Source: Oceanicaulis sp. MMSF_3324 | GTDB lineage: Bacteria; Pseudomonadota; Alphaproteobacteria; Caulobacterales; Maricaulaceae | NCBI RefSeq assembly: GCF_030733545.1 | Contig: NZ_JASHIU010000003.1 | Coordinates: 1-64,000, forward strand | Direction of reading: 5' to 3' | DNA: 64,000 bases | Part shown: piece by piece, positions 52,898 to 63,262 of the stretch | Layout: each line of letters opens with the position of its first letter | Position numbering within the stretch: the first letter of the stretch is position 1 | Position numbers and translations under genes: made by a program | The notes under the pieces: model-generated | Database searches by the model: none | What the model was told of the DNA's origin: nothing | The model's input: the letters and a program-made list of their open reading frames with translations, nothing else

Positions 52898-53458
52898 CTA
52901 GAACTTCACGGACGGCGCGGCGTTCACGGCAGCGCGTTCATTGGCGGCGACTTCAAAGAAGTCCGCCTCGTTGAACCCGAAGGAATTGGCCAGCAGGACC
53001 GCCGGGAATTGCTCGCGGGCGGTGTTGTACTCGCTGACCGCATTGTTGAAGAAGCGGCGGGCGGCCGCGATCTTGTTCTCAAGATCGGCGAGTTCGTTCT
53101 GCAGCGACAGGAAATTCTCGTTCGCCTTCAGGTCGGGATAGCTCTCGGACAGGGCGAACAGCTGGCGCAGCGCGCCGGACAGTACGTTTTCAGCTTGCGC
53201 AAGATCCTTGACCGAGCTGGCGTCCACCGCCTGTTGGCGGGCCTTCACCACGCTTTCCAGGGTCTCTTTCTCGTGGCTGGCATAGCCCTTCACGGTCTCA
53301 ACAAGATTGGGGACGAGATCGTGGCGCTGCTTGAGCTGCACATCAATATCGCCCCAGGCCTGACGGGTGGTCTGCCGCAGCGCCACCAGACGGTTGTAGA
53401 CCATCATGACGAAGAGGCCGATCAGGACGATCACACCGAAAACAATCAGCAATTCCAT
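52898..53458 (-). CDS. LemA family protein
   Basis: 186 aa. One N-terminal membrane helix (LLIVFGVIVLIGLFVMMVYN) is followed by a long helical domain with NRLVALRQTTRQAWGDIDVQLKQRHDLVPNLVETVKGYA and FNNAVSEYNTAREQFPAVLLANSFGF, both LemA hallmarks. Its function is poorly defined; pairing with an M48 protease suggests membrane protein quality control. First of a two-gene operon. Confidence 0.93.
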   Translation of the reverse strand: MELLIVFGVIVLIGLFVMMVYNRLVALRQTTRQAWGDIDVQLKQRHDLVPNLVETVKGYASHEKETLESVVKARQQAVDASSVKDLAQAENVLSGALRQLFALSESYPDLKANENFLSLQNELADLENKIAAARRFFNNAVSEYNTAREQFPAVLLANSFGFNEADFFEVAANERAAVNAAPSVKF

Positions 53459-53546
53459 GTAACGCTCCTTGATGGCGCTGAGGGGACACCGGTTAAAGCC
53501 TTACTCTGATTGGGGGAGAAGGCCAAGTTATGGTTTGGTCAAACCC

Positions 53547-55787
53547 CTAACGCCCACCAAACGTCTTTGAGGAAAAGCCGCGCGGGGCCAGCTTGCCGGC
53601 CTGGGCGCGCTTGCCTTCGTAATAGCGCCAGTCTTCCACGAGATGACGACGGCCCGCCGGATCAACGCGTACAAGCCCCTCTTCGGCGCTGAAGACGGTG
53701 ATGTCAGCGACTTCGCCGGCCTTGCCGCCCAGCAGGCGCACGCCCTTGCCGCGCACCATTTCAGGGATCTCATCGGCGGCGAAGACGAGAAGCTTCTTGT
53801 TCTCGCCCAGCACCGCAATACGGTCGCCCTCCAGCGCCAGGGCCATCATGGCCTTGTGCCCGTCGATCACATTGAGCACTTGCCGGCCGGCGCGCTTGAT
53901 GGCGGGCAATTCCTTTTCCGCCACCACAAAGCCATGGCCGGAGGTGGAGGCCAGAAGCAGCTTGCGGTCCGCCTTGTATTTGAACAGGGCCACGGGCTCG
54001 GCGCTCTCATCCATATCGATCAGCAGGCGCACCGGTTCGCCAAAGCCACGCCCGCCCGGCAGCTTGGACGCGTCCAGCGTGTACACCCGGCCATCGGTGG
54101 TGAGCATCAGGATCTTGTCGGTCGTCTCGGCCTTCAACGAGAAGGCGGTCTCGTCGCCGTCCTTGTGCTTGATGCCCGTGACGTCGTCGGTATGCCCCTT
54201 GAGCGCGCGAATCCAGCCCATGCGTGAGAGCACGATGGTGATCGGTTCGCGCGGGATCAGCGCTTCTTCGACCATGTCCGCGAGATCGGCCGCCGGCGCG
54301 TCGGCGAAACTGGTGCGGCGCTTGCCCAACTCGGTGTTCGGCCCGAAGCGCTTCTTCACGTCCGCGACTTCGCTATCGACCTTTTTCCACTGCAGGGTCT
54401 CATCGCCGATCAGAGCGGTCAGCTCGTCGCGCTCGGCTTCCAGGCGCGCCTGCTCGTCCCGGATCTCCATTTCCTCGAGCTTGCGCAGGCTGCGCAGGCG
54501 CATATTGAGGATGGCTTCGGCCTGACGATCGGTCAGGGAGAAGGTCTTGATCAGCTCGTCCTTGGGATGATCCTCGAACCGGATGATCCGGATCACCTCA
54601 TCCAGATTGAGATAGGCGACCATGAAGCCTGACAAGACTTCCAGCCGGTCTTTCACATGCTCCAGACGCGTCGTCGCGCGGCGCACCACCACTTCACGGC
54701 GGTGATCGAGCCAGATTTGCAGCGCTTCCTTCAGGCCCACCACGCGCGGAGCCCCGGTGGGGTCGAGCACGTTCAAGTTCAGCGCAAACCGGATCTCGAG
54801 ATCGGTCAGCTTGAACACGGACTCCATCAGGAGCGCGGGATCAATGGTGCGTGATTTGGGTTCCAGGATCAGGCGCACATCCTCGGCGCTCTCATCCATG
54901 ACATCCGCCAGCAGCGGCAGCTTCTTCTGATCGAGCAGCGCGGCGATGCGTTCGATCAGCTTGGCTTTCTGAACGAGATATGGAATCTCGGTGACCACGA
55001 CCTGCCACTGGCCGCGGCCCAGCTCCTCGACTTCCCAGCGGGCGCGCAGGCGGAAACCGCCCCGCCCCGTTTCATAGGCGTCGAGAATGTTCTCGCGCGT
55101 TTCCACGCACACCCCGCCCGTGGGGAAGTCCGGGCCCTGCACATAGTTGAGCAGGGTTTCGGTGGCCGCGCCCGGCGTCTTGATCAGATGGCGCGCGGCA
55201 TCGCACAGCTCGGCCGCATTATGGGGCGGGATATTGGTCGCCATGCCCACCGCGATGCCCGCCGAACCATTGGCCAAGAGGTTCGGAAAGGCGGCGGGCA
55301 GAACCAGCGGCTCCTTGTCCTCGCCATCATAAGTCTCGCGGAAATCGACCGTGCCTTCGTCATAATCCTGCAAGATCAGGGTTGCGGCTTCGGTCAGGCG
55401 CGCTTCGGTGTATCGCATGGCCGCCGCGCCATCGCCGTCCACATTGCCGAAATTGCCCTGGCCTTCCACGAGCGGATAGCGCGAGGCGAAATCCTGTGCG
55501 AGACGCACCAGCGCTTCATACACCGCCTGATCACCATGGGGGTGGAAGCGGCCGATCACGTCACCCACCACACGAGCGCATTTCTTGAACGCGGTGTCGG
55601 GTGACAATTTCAGGAGCCGCATGGCGTACAGAAGACGGCGGTGAACCGGCTTCAGGCCGTCACGCGCATCCGGCAGCGCCCGCTGGGTGATGGTGGACAG
55701 GGCATAGGCGAGATAGCGCGAGGAGAGCGCATCATTGAAGCTCTCATCGAAAATACGGCCGCCATCGCCGGGAAATTGCTCGCCCAT
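53547..55787 (-). CDS. parC: DNA topoisomerase IV subunit A
   Basis: 746 aa. Type IIA topoisomerase subunit that unlinks daughter chromosomes with ParE. Motifs: [33 protein letters not shown], catalytic Tyr126 in AMRYTEARL, and [17 protein letters not shown]. The C-terminal beta-pinwheel is ParC-like, without a GyrA box, supporting ParC over GyrA. In the quinolone region [11 protein letters not shown], Gln87 stands where E. coli ParC has Ser80; Glu91 matches Glu84. Confidence 0.95.
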   Translation of the reverse strand: MGEQFPGDGGRIFDESFNDALSSRYLAYALSTITQRALPDARDGLKPVHRRLLYAMRLLKLSPDTAFKKCARVVGDVIGRFHPHGDQAVYEALVRLAQDFASRYPLVEGQGNFGNVDGDGAAAMRYTEARLTEAATLILQDYDEGTVDFRETYDGEDKEPLVLPAAFPNLLANGSAGIAVGMATNIPPHNAAELCDAARHLIKTPGAATETLLNYVQGPDFPTGGVCVETRENILDAYETGRGGFRLRARWEVEELGRGQWQVVVTEIPYLVQKAKLIERIAALLDQKKLPLLADVMDESAEDVRLILEPKSRTIDPALLMESVFKLTDLEIRFALNLNVLDPTGAPRVVGLKEALQIWLDHRREVVVRRATTRLEHVKDRLEVLSGFMVAYLNLDEVIRIIRFEDHPKDELIKTFSLTDRQAEAILNMRLRSLRKLEEMEIRDEQARLEAERDELTALIGDETLQWKKVDSEVADVKKRFGPNTELGKRRTSFADAPAADLADMVEEALIPREPITIVLSRMGWIRALKGHTDDVTGIKHKDGDETAFSLKAETTDKILMLTTDGRVYTLDASKLPGGRGFGEPVRLLIDMDESAEPVALFKYKADRKLLLASTSGHGFVVAEKELPAIKRAGRQVLNVIDGHKAMMALALEGDRIAVLGENKKLLVFAADEIPEMVRGKGVRLLGGKAGEVADITVFSAEEGLVRVDPAGRRHLVEDWRYYEGKRAQAGKLAPRGFSSKTFGGR

Positions 55788-55896
55788 CCAGATCCCCTCA
55801 GGTCATCCAAGTGATTCGATCACACCCCAGTATGGAGCGGATCGTCCTGTCAGGGCAGGTCCGGACGCAGGCTTTTCAACAGTTGCGCCGAGCGCA

Positions 55897-56625
55897 TCAC
55901 AGGCGTCCGTCAGCCTCCAACCGTTCGATCATCCGGGTGCGGGCATCGGGCAGCATGCGGTCGGCCGGCCAAAGCACCCGGCGCTCGATGAAATGGCCGG
56001 TCAGTTTCAGCCCAGCCGCCACATCGCCCACGGCGACCGAACCGCCACCCTTCATGAAGCCCGGCAGAGCCAGCATGCGGTCCTTGTAGGGCTCCCCCGC
56101 CTCGGCGCTGACTGCCCGGCCGGATTTGGGGCTGACATAAACGAGATCAGTTTCAACGCCGGTGGCCGCGCAGCGCCTCAGATCGAGCCCGTATCCGAGA
56201 TCAGACAACAGCCCCGCCTCCCACCGCACATAAAGCGCAGGCCAGAGATCGGGATCTTCCAGGGCGCTGATCAGCACCTCGAACGCGTCAGCGACGGCCG
56301 GGTGCTCTTCGCGTTCGGGCAAGCACATTGACGCCATGGCGCACGCCGCGTTCAGCCCGGACAAGGCCAGCGGGTCATCCATGAGGACACCGGCGGACAG
56401 GTCTTCCGCCTCGATCGCGAAACCGCCCAGATGGCTTTCCAGACGCGCCCGCCAAACCGCACGGACGCGGTTGCCCGGTTGCAGGATGGGCCGCATGGAC
56501 TTTGATCGTCCGCCCCGGACCAGGCCGGCATGGCGGCCATGCTCCGCTGTCAGGACCTCAACCACCGCGCTCGTCTCCCCATGGGGACGCACGGCGACGA
56601 TCCGGCCTGAAGCGGTCCACTCCAT
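55897..56625 (-). CDS. recO: DNA repair protein RecO
   Basis: 242 aa. N-terminal OB fold (WTASGRIVAVRPHGETSAVVEVLTAEHGRHAGLVRGG) then a helical domain with LSGLNAACAMASMCLPEREEHPAVADAFEVLI and DLGYGLDLRRCAATGVETDLVYVSPKSGRAVS. It loads RecA onto SSB-coated DNA with RecR. The ATG overlaps the era stop by one base pair triplet (ATGA), continuing the rnc-era-recO coupling. A 109 base gap separates it from parC. Confidence 0.93.
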   Translation of the reverse strand: MEWTASGRIVAVRPHGETSAVVEVLTAEHGRHAGLVRGGRSKSMRPILQPGNRVRAVWRARLESHLGGFAIEAEDLSAGVLMDDPLALSGLNAACAMASMCLPEREEHPAVADAFEVLISALEDPDLWPALYVRWEAGLLSDLGYGLDLRRCAATGVETDLVYVSPKSGRAVSAEAGEPYKDRMLALPGFMKGGGSVAVGDVAAGLKLTGHFIERRVLWPADRMLPDARTRMIERLEADGRL

Positions 56626-57548
56626 CAGGCGTCGAAATCAAGCCCGAGCGCGTTGAACCGGGCGCGTTCATCGCCCCAGTTCGGGCGCACCTTCACGAAC
56701 AGGAACAGGTGCACCTTGCGGTCCAGCTGCTCTTCGAGATCGGTGCGTGCGGCGGTAGAGACCCATTTGATGGTCTGCCCGCCCTTGCCGAGGATGATCG
56801 GCTTGTGGCCTTCACGCTCCACATAGACCGTCTGCTCAATACGAACCGAGCCGTCCTTGTTGTCCTTCCAGCTGTCGGTCTCGACCGTCAGGCCATAGGG
56901 CAGCTCGTCATGGACCCGCAGATAGAGCTTTTCACGCGTCACCTCGGCGGCCAGCATGCGCTCGGACAGGTCCGCGATCTGATCCTCAGGATAGAGGAAC
57001 GGGCTTTCCGGCATCAGGGTGACCAGAAAGTCCGCGAGGTCCTTGATCCGGTCGCCATTGCTCGCGCTGATCATGAAGACATCGCTATAAACGCCTGTTT
57101 CATAGAGCTTTTGAGACAAATCCAGAAGCTCTTCGCGTTTGATCAGGTCAATCTTGTTCAGGACGAGCACCGCCTTGAGATCATGGGCTTTGAGCCCGTC
57201 GATCACCCGCTCCACATCCTCAACTGTGCGGCGCGCCTGGCTCAGCTGAGCGGCGGCGTCCACCACATGGACGATCGCGTCCGCATCATCCGCGCCCTCC
57301 CAGGCGCTGGCGACCATGGCGCGATCCAGACGCCGGCGCGGCGCGAACACGCCGGGCGTATCCACCAGCACCAGCTGGGCGGCGCCGTGCATCATCACGC
57401 CGCGCACCTGAAAGCGCGTGGTCTGGACCTTGGGGGTGACAATGGAGACCTTGCGGCCGACCAGCGCATTCACCAGCGTGGATTTACCAGCGTTCGGCGC
57501 GCCAATGATGGCGACAAAGCCGGCGCGTGTCGCATTTTGATCAGCCAT
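56625..57548 (-). CDS. era: GTPase Era
   Basis: 307 aa from the ATG at 57548, which overlaps the rnc stop by eight bases; longer open sequence lies inside rnc. GTPase motifs: G1 GAPNAGKSTL, G3 DTPGV, G4 NKID; then a KH domain with GHKPIILGKGGQTIKWVSTAAR. Era binds the 3' end of 16S rRNA in 30S maturation. Confidence 0.96.
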   Translation of the reverse strand: MADQNATRAGFVAIIGAPNAGKSTLVNALVGRKVSIVTPKVQTTRFQVRGVMMHGAAQLVLVDTPGVFAPRRRLDRAMVASAWEGADDADAIVHVVDAAAQLSQARRTVEDVERVIDGLKAHDLKAVLVLNKIDLIKREELLDLSQKLYETGVYSDVFMISASNGDRIKDLADFLVTLMPESPFLYPEDQIADLSERMLAAEVTREKLYLRVHDELPYGLTVETDSWKDNKDGSVRIEQTVYVEREGHKPIILGKGGQTIKWVSTAARTDLEEQLDRKVHLFLFVKVRPNWGDERARFNALGLDFDA

Positions 57549-58227
57549 CTGCGGCCTCCCGTTTGAGCATTTCCGAGGCCGCGGCGCGTTGGGCGTCCTG
57601 TTTGGACCCGCCCTCGCCGCGCGCCGGTTCGACGCCGTCGAGCCGGACTTCAATTTCAAACACCGGACGATGATCCGGCCCCTTGCGCGCCACCGTTTCA
57701 TAGATCGGGACGCCATAGCCTTTTTGCGCCGCCCATTCCTGGAGCTGGGACTTGGCGTCTTTCGGACGGCGGGTCAGCTGTTCAATCTCATCCGCCCAGA
57801 AGGTGGAGAAGAAGGCCCAGGCCGCATCCAGCCCGCCATCTAGATAGAGCGCGCCGATCACCGCTTCGCAGGCGTCAGCGATAATGGATTCCTTCTCGCG
57901 CCCGCCCAGCCGTTCCTCCGCAGCGGAGAGACGAAGTCCCTCGCCCAGCTCGCAGCGCCGTGCGGCGCGCGCACAGGCGGACTTGTTCACCACCGCATTG
58001 AGCCGCTGGGCCAGCCCGCCTTCCTCCAGATTGGGAAAGGTCTCATACAGACGCTGGCTCGCCATCAGGCCCAGAACCCGGTCACCGAGAAACTCCAGGC
58101 GCTCATTGGACGAGGCCCGAGAGCGCCCATCACCGTGCGAGGCATGGGTCAGCGCGCGCTCCAGAAGTTCCCGGTCCTTGAACCGGTACCCGATGCGCGC
58201 TTCAAAATCTTTGATCCGATCACTCAT
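57541..58227 (-). CDS. rnc: Ribonuclease III
   Basis: 228 aa. Catalytic signature NERLEFLGDRVLGLMAS near residue 42, the second acidic site ADACEAVIGALYLDGG, and a C-terminal dsRNA-binding domain (KSQLQEWAAQKGYGVPIYE and KQDAQRAAASEMLKR). It processes rRNA and mRNA duplexes. It lies only 18 bases after acpS; the lepB gene normally between them is not here. Confidence 0.97.
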   Translation of the reverse strand: MSDRIKDFEARIGYRFKDRELLERALTHASHGDGRSRASSNERLEFLGDRVLGLMASQRLYETFPNLEEGGLAQRLNAVVNKSACARAARRCELGEGLRLSAAEERLGGREKESIIADACEAVIGALYLDGGLDAAWAFFSTFWADEIEQLTRRPKDAKSQLQEWAAQKGYGVPIYETVARKGPDHRPVFEIEVRLDGVEPARGEGGSKQDAQRAAASEMLKREAADG

Positions 58228-58245
58228 GATACGGGCTTCATTCTC

Positions 58246-58653
58246 TCAAGCGAGCCCCGGGTCAACCGCTTCGATCACCACAAAGGCCTGGGCGTAGGGC
58301 GGCTCGTCACTCATCGTCACATGAAACCGGGCGGCCCGGCCTTCGGGAATGCGGGCCATGAGCTGGGCCTGCGCCTCGCCACTGAGATGAATGGTGGGCT
58401 TGCCGCCCTTGAGATTCATCACCTCGATATCGGTGAAGCTGACCCCGCGCCACAAGCCTCCGCCAATGGCCTTGGCGCAGGCTTCCTTGGCCGCAAATCG
58501 TTTGGCGTAGGTATTGATCCGCCCCGGACGCGCTTCGGCGCGCGCCTGCTCGGCTTGAGTATAGATACGATCCAGAAACCGCGCGCCAAAGCGCCCGATC
58601 GCCCGGTCGATCCGCCGAATGTCGGTCAGGTCCGATCCAACGCCCAGAATCAC
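58246..58653 (-). CDS. acpS: Holo-[acyl-carrier-protein] synthase
   Basis: 135 aa with a GTG start at 58653 overlapping the pdxJ stop (GTGA). It attaches 4'-phosphopantetheine to ACP. Signatures: ILGVGSDLTDIRRI with the Mg-binding Asp and RFAAKEACAKAIG with the catalytic Glu. Part of the coupled run rsh-pyrE-pdxJ-acpS-rnc-era-recO. Confidence 0.96.
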   Translation of the reverse strand: MILGVGSDLTDIRRIDRAIGRFGARFLDRIYTQAEQARAEARPGRINTYAKRFAAKEACAKAIGGGLWRGVSFTDIEVMNLKGGKPTIHLSGEAQAQLMARIPEGRAARFHVTMSDEPPYAQAFVVIEAVDPGLA

Positions 58654-59408
58654 AGGGCTGTCTCCGACCAGGCCTCATCCATCAAGGCGCGCATATGCTT
58701 CACCGCCGTGTCGAGTCCGGTGAAGATCGCTTCGCCGATAAGGAAATGCCCGATATTGAGCTCGGCGATCTCTGTAATGGCGGCAACCGGTTTCACATTG
58801 TCAAATGTCAGACCATGACCGGCATGGGGTTCCAAACCGCGCTTGCGCGCCTCAACCGCCGCCATGCGAATGCGCTCGAGCTCGGCCGCCGCTGCATCCT
58901 GACCACCTTCAAGCCAGAGCTCGGCATAGCGCCCGGTATGAAGCTCGACCACAGGCGCGCCCAGCACTTCGGCGACGGCGATCTGAACCGGGTCTGGCTC
59001 GATGAAAAGCGACACCCGGCAACCGGCATCCGCCAGACGGCGCACCACAGGCGCGATCTGATTGTGAAGGCCGGCGACATCGAGCCCGCCTTCAGTCGTC
59101 CGCTCCTCGCGCTTTTCAGGAACAATGCAGGCCGCGTGCGGTTTGAAGCCGACCGCGATCGCGGTCATTTCCTCGGTCGCAGCCATTTCCAGATTGATCG
59201 GCAATTGCGAGGCTTCACGCACTTTCTGAAGATCCGCGTCCTGTATGTGACGCCGGTCTTCTCGCAAATGAATGGTCAGCCCGTCCGCGCCCGCCGCCTG
59301 GGCCATGGCCGCCGCGCGCGCGGGATCGGGATGCACACCGCCGCGGGCGTTCCGGATGGTCGCCACATGGTCGATATTCAGGCCCAGTCTCTGGCGCGGC
59401 TTGGTCAT
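58650..59408 (-). CDS. pdxJ: Pyridoxine 5'-phosphate synthase
   Basis: 252 aa TIM barrel. Family start LGLNIDHVATIRNARGG, then GADGLTIHLREDRRHIQD, INLEMAATEEM, VSLFIEPDP and GLEPHAGHGLTFDN. It condenses 1-deoxyxylulose-5-phosphate with 3-amino-2-oxopropyl phosphate in DXP-dependent vitamin B6 synthesis. Overlaps pyrE and acpS by three to four bases on either side. Confidence 0.97.
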   Translation of the reverse strand: MTKPRQRLGLNIDHVATIRNARGGVHPDPARAAAMAQAAGADGLTIHLREDRRHIQDADLQKVREASQLPINLEMAATEEMTAIAVGFKPHAACIVPEKREERTTEGGLDVAGLHNQIAPVVRRLADAGCRVSLFIEPDPVQIAVAEVLGAPVVELHTGRYAELWLEGGQDAAAAELERIRMAAVEARKRGLEPHAGHGLTFDNVKPVAAITEIAELNIGHFLIGEAIFTGLDTAVKHMRALMDEAWSETAL

Positions 59409-59992
59409 CAGGCCAGCCCTCGGCTGCCCGGTTTGATCGCGGGAATGCGTTCCAGCTCTTCAGGCAGATCATCCGCCGGATAGGCCGGGAAGTTGACCGA
59501 GGCGAGCGCTACCAGCGGCACGCCCACATCGGCCTTGCCGCCGGACCGGTCCACCAGACAGCCTTCCGCCACGACCTTGGCGCCGGATTTTTCAATGGCC
59601 GCAATGCATTCGCGCGAGCTGAGTCCGGTGGTGACGATATCCTCGATCACGAGCACCCGGTCCGCAGCCGTCAGCTCAAACCCGCGACGCAGCGCAAACT
59701 CACCGTTCTCGCGCTCCACGAACATGAAGGGCAGATCCATGTGACGGCTGGTTTCATAGCCGGGAATGATTCCGCCCATGGCCGGTGAGACGATGGCCGT
59801 AAACGGGCCATGCCCTGCCTGTTTAAGCGCCTCAGCGAGCGCCTTGCACAGACGCTCGGTGCGCGCCGCATCGCGAAAGACCAGGGCCTTTTGCAAAAAG
59901 ACCGGACTGCGCAGCCCGGACGAGAGAATGAAATGACCTTCAAGAAGGGCGCCCGCCTCCTTGAACTCCGCCAGCACGTCCTCGGTGGTCAT
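59408..59992 (-). CDS. pyrE: Orotate phosphoribosyltransferase
   Basis: 194 aa. PRPP-binding motif [15 protein letters not shown] with the paired acids, and the N-terminal [32 protein letters not shown] and [15 protein letters not shown] segments; this matches the shorter alphaproteobacterial/archaeal-like PyrE. It makes orotidine monophosphate in pyrimidine synthesis. ATGA overlap with rsh upstream. Confidence 0.95.
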   Translation of the reverse strand: MTTEDVLAEFKEAGALLEGHFILSSGLRSPVFLQKALVFRDAARTERLCKALAEALKQAGHGPFTAIVSPAMGGIIPGYETSRHMDLPFMFVERENGEFALRRGFELTAADRVLVIEDIVTTGLSSRECIAAIEKSGAKVVAEGCLVDRSGGKADVGVPLVALASVNFPAYPADDLPEELERIPAIKPGSRGLA

Positions 59993-62232
59993 GCGGTCTC
60001 CTTTAAGGCAGCGTCTTCGGTCAAACGCGCACGTTCAGCCGAAACGACGCGATCGCTGGTCTTCAGCGCCGAAACAATATTGCTCAGATGGCGCGCGTCA
60101 AAAACCTCGACATCAAACGCCATCTCGAAAAAGTCGCGAGTTCGCGACAAGGTCTTCACATCGGTGATGTTGCCGCGTGCATCCCCCACGACGCCCGCGA
60201 TTTCCGCCAGCACGCCCGGTTCGTTCCGGATGGTGGCGTGAATCCGGCCCACAGATACGCCGCGCGTATCCGCTTCAGGCGTCCATTTGAGGTCGATCCA
60301 GTTGGCGAGGTTCGCGTCGTCTTCAAGCGCCGCCAGACGTTCGCAATCAATCACATGGACCTGAACGCCCCGGCCAGGCTGCATGACGCCCACAATCCGG
60401 TCACCCGGAATGGGCGAGCAGCACTCGGCGAAATGCAGCGACACGCCCGGCGTCAGGCCCCGGCCATGAACAAAGAGCGCGCCCTTGTCATCCTCAATGA
60501 GCTCGCGGTCAGACAGGCTGTCGCCACGATACTCTCGTTGACCGGGGAACACCGCATCAAGCATTTCAGACGAACTCACAGTGCCGCGCCCCAGGGCAAT
60601 CAGCAGGGCTTCCGCGTCTTCAAGCTCGAGACGCTTGAGCGCGTCGCCTAGCGCATTGTCCTTGAATTCCTTGCCCTCACGCGCAAAGGCGTGCTCGGCG
60701 ATCACGCGACCGATACGCGCAAACTCCTCGCTTTCGGATTCGCGGATCAGTTTGCGTATAGCCGCGCGGGCGCGTCCGGTGACCGCGACTTCTTCCCAAC
60801 CGGCGGGCGGCTGGCGCTCGCCGCCTTTGACGATCTCAACCACATCGCCATTGGAGAGGCGCTGGCGCAGCGGACGTTCGCGACCATTGATGCGCGCGCC
60901 AATGGCCGTATAGCCCAGCTCGGTATGGACCGCGAAAGCGAAATCGAGCGGAGTCGCCCCGTTGGGCAAGGCAATGAGCCGCCCCTTGGGTGTGAAGCAG
61001 TAGACCTGGTCTGAGAACATTTCGAGCTTGGCGTGCTCGAGGAATTCGTCCGGGTCCCCACCCTGCTCCAGGATCTCCACAAAGGGGCGCAGGCGATCGA
61101 GCGGATCGCCGCCAGCCTCGCGCGCCGCCTTGGGATCATAGCCATAGCCATTCTCGGTCTTGTAGCGCCAATGCGCCGCAACCCCGGTATCGGCCACGCG
61201 CTCCATCTCTTCGGTGCGGATCTGAAGCTCCACGCGAATATTGCCCGGCCCGATGATCGTGGTGTGCAGCGAGCGGTAATTGTTCGGCTTGGGCGTGGAG
61301 ATGTAGTCGTGGAAACGCTCGGGCACGCAGCGCCAGGTCCGGTGCACCACGCCAAGCGCGGCATAGCAGTCTTCCGGCGTCGCAGTGAGGATGCGGAAGG
61401 CGTAGATGTCGGCGATATCGTCAAACGACACGCCCTTCTTCTCCAACTTGCGCCAGATGGAATAAGGGCGCTTCTCACGCCCGAACACCCGACACTCAAT
61501 TCCGGCGTCGGTGAGCTGCTCTGAGAGTGTGGACGAGACGATTGCAACAGCGTCAGCGCGGGTTTCACGCAATTCGGTCAGACGGCGCGTGACAGACTCA
61601 TAGGCGGCCGGATTGACGTTCTCGAAGGACAGGTTTTCAAGCTCGACACAGACCCGGTTCACCCCGATCCGGCGAGCCAGAGGCGCATAGATCTCAAGGG
61701 TTTCAAGCGCCACGCGTTCACGCTTCTCGGGCTTGGGCACATAATGCAGCGTGCGCATGTTGTGCAGCCGGTCGCACAGCTTCACGAGCAGCACGCGGAC
61801 ATCGCGCGTAATCGCGACCACGAGCTTTTGCAGGTTTTCCGCTTGCTTGGTGCGTTTGGAGGCGAGCTCCATCTGCCCCAGCTTGGTGACCCCATCAACG
61901 AGCTTGGCGACGTCCGCGCCGAACAGGCGTTCGATATCCTCAAGCGTCGCCGAGGTATCCTCGACCGTATCGTGCAACAGGCCGGTGCATACGGTCGCCA
62001 CATCCAGACGCAGCTCCGCCAATAACATGGCGACGGCGACGACGTGGGAGTAATAGGGGTGACCGGACTGGCGCGACTGTCCCTCATGACTGTCGCGCGC
62101 AAAGTCGTACGCGCGACGGATCAGATCCGCATCAGCCTGAGGATAATACGCCTGGACACGCGCAACCAGATCGTCGGCGCTCGGGATTGCGTCGGCGGAT
62201 GCGAGCGCAGACGGGGACGCCAGCGCACTCAT
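59989..62232 (-). CDS. spoT: Bifunctional (p)ppGpp synthetase/hydrolase (Rsh/SpoT)
   Basis: 747 aa. Domain order: HD hydrolase with His63 and HDTVED (His87-Asp92), synthetase with [17 protein letters not shown] and [16 protein letters not shown] ([19 protein letters not shown]), a Cys-containing conserved middle domain ([17 protein letters not shown]) and C-terminal ACT ([19 protein letters not shown]). The intact HD and synthetase motifs indicate the single bifunctional Rsh of alphaproteobacteria. rpoZ ends five bases upstream, so the omega subunit and stringent enzyme are co-transcribed. Confidence 0.97.
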   Translation of the reverse strand: MSALASPSALASADAIPSADDLVARVQAYYPQADADLIRRAYDFARDSHEGQSRQSGHPYYSHVVAVAMLLAELRLDVATVCTGLLHDTVEDTSATLEDIERLFGADVAKLVDGVTKLGQMELASKRTKQAENLQKLVVAITRDVRVLLVKLCDRLHNMRTLHYVPKPEKRERVALETLEIYAPLARRIGVNRVCVELENLSFENVNPAAYESVTRRLTELRETRADAVAIVSSTLSEQLTDAGIECRVFGREKRPYSIWRKLEKKGVSFDDIADIYAFRILTATPEDCYAALGVVHRTWRCVPERFHDYISTPKPNNYRSLHTTIIGPGNIRVELQIRTEEMERVADTGVAAHWRYKTENGYGYDPKAAREAGGDPLDRLRPFVEILEQGGDPDEFLEHAKLEMFSDQVYCFTPKGRLIALPNGATPLDFAFAVHTELGYTAIGARINGRERPLRQRLSNGDVVEIVKGGERQPPAGWEEVAVTGRARAAIRKLIRESESEEFARIGRVIAEHAFAREGKEFKDNALGDALKRLELEDAEALLIALGRGTVSSSEMLDAVFPGQREYRGDSLSDRELIEDDKGALFVHGRGLTPGVSLHFAECCSPIPGDRIVGVMQPGRGVQVHVIDCERLAALEDDANLANWIDLKWTPEADTRGVSVGRIHATIRNEPGVLAEIAGVVGDARGNITDVKTLSRTRDFFEMAFDVEVFDARHLSNIVSALKTSDRVVSAERARLTEDAALKETA

Positions 62233-62237
62233 GAGGC

Positions 62238-62615
62238 TTAAAGTCGGCCGTCAGCCGGGCCGTCACGGTCAGACTGCAGCGCCTTCAGCATGGCGGTTTC
62301 GTCCATTTCAGGCGCAGGCAGCGCCGGAGCGGCAGGCGCTTCAGTTTGCGGCACGCGCTCTTCAATGCCGCCTTCGTCATCATCGGACGGGATGACGCGC
62401 TGCAGACCGGACACCAGGCTTTCACCCAGCGTCTCGAGGTCCAGCTTCTCGTCAGCAATCTCACGCAGCGCCACGACCGGGTTCTTGTCGTTGTCACGAT
62501 CCAGGGTCAGCTCCGCGCCGGCGGAGATGTTACGGGCGCGATGCGCGGCCAGAAGAACCAGACGGAACCGGTTATCGACCTTCTCGATGCAATCTTCGAC
62601 GGTAACGCGAGCCAT
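62238..62615 (-). CDS. rpoZ: RNA polymerase omega subunit
   Basis: 125 aa. The omega core is the first 65 residues: [33 protein letters not shown], then [22 protein letters not shown]. The remaining half is an acidic, Ala/Pro-rich tail ([17 protein letters not shown] region) of the kind seen in other alphaproteobacteria. Omega stabilises beta' and forms ppGpp site 1, which suits its place directly before rsh. Confidence 0.95.
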   Translation of the reverse strand: MARVTVEDCIEKVDNRFRLVLLAAHRARNISAGAELTLDRDNDKNPVVALREIADEKLDLETLGESLVSGLQRVIPSDDDEGGIEERVPQTEAPAAPALPAPEMDETAMLKALQSDRDGPADGRL

Positions 62616-62664
62616 GCCGGGGGGCGCTCCTTGAATACGTAAGAGTTGAAAGAGTGCTGATAGC

Positions 62665-63258
62665 TTAACTGGCCGCCCGCTTCAACCTGTACGACGCAGC
62701 ATCAAGCACCCCGCCCGCAGGGCGACAGTCCTTGCGGTCATGCCAGCTGAGCCGACCGATCAAGCGGTCTATGTCCATGCCCGTATCGGGCGCTCGCCAG
62801 TGTGGCGCAATCTCCCGCAGAGGCAAGAGCACGAAAGCGCGATACTGAACCCTGGGATGGGGCAATGTCAGCTCGAAGGCGCTCTCTGGCCTGAGCACGC
62901 TTCCCTTGTAATCAATCAGATCTAGATCGAGCGTTCTGGGCGCATTGCGTATGGAACGCTCGCGCCCGCAAGCCGTTTCGACTGTGTGCAGGATCTGCAT
63001 CAGACGGTGAGGATCATCGCCTGACCAGGCGATTTGCGCAGCAGCGTTCAGAAAGGGAGGCAAGGACGGGTCCGGCCAGGCCGGCGTTCGCCATGGACGC
63101 GAGCAAGACAGGAGGCGAACCCCATGTCGCCCTAATAACCCCAATGCACGACGCAGGTTTTCAAACGGCGTGCAACGACGGTAATGTTGATTGGCTCCCA
63201 GGGCGATGAATATTCCTGGCTGAGCCTTATTCCCGCTTAAAGATTGTTGGAAAGGCAT
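62665..63258 (-). CDS. folK: 2-amino-4-hydroxy-6-hydroxymethyldihydropteridine pyrophosphokinase
   Basis: 197 aa. HPPK motifs: FIALGANQ at residue 17, [21 protein letters not shown], and [12 protein letters not shown] with the Mg-binding Asp pair, then [16 protein letters not shown]. It transfers pyrophosphate in folate synthesis. The C-terminal 40 residues go beyond the usual length. Its ATG (63258) is only four bases from the divergent NYN gene ATG; GAAGG inside the NYN reading frame serves as its ribosome site. Confidence 0.94.
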   Translation of the reverse strand: MPFQQSLSGNKAQPGIFIALGANQHYRRCTPFENLRRALGLLGRHGVRLLSCSRPWRTPAWPDPSLPPFLNAAAQIAWSGDDPHRLMQILHTVETACGRERSIRNAPRTLDLDLIDYKGSVLRPESAFELTLPHPRVQYRAFVLLPLREIAPHWRAPDTGMDIDRLIGRLSWHDRKDCRPAGGVLDAASYRLKRAAS

Positions 63259-63262
63259 AGAT

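Noticed and set aside
60581-61568. Several overlapping Ser/Arg/Pro-rich open frames across the rsh gene on both strands
   Set aside because: They coincide with the conserved rsh domains in other frames and show no ribosome sites or domain features.
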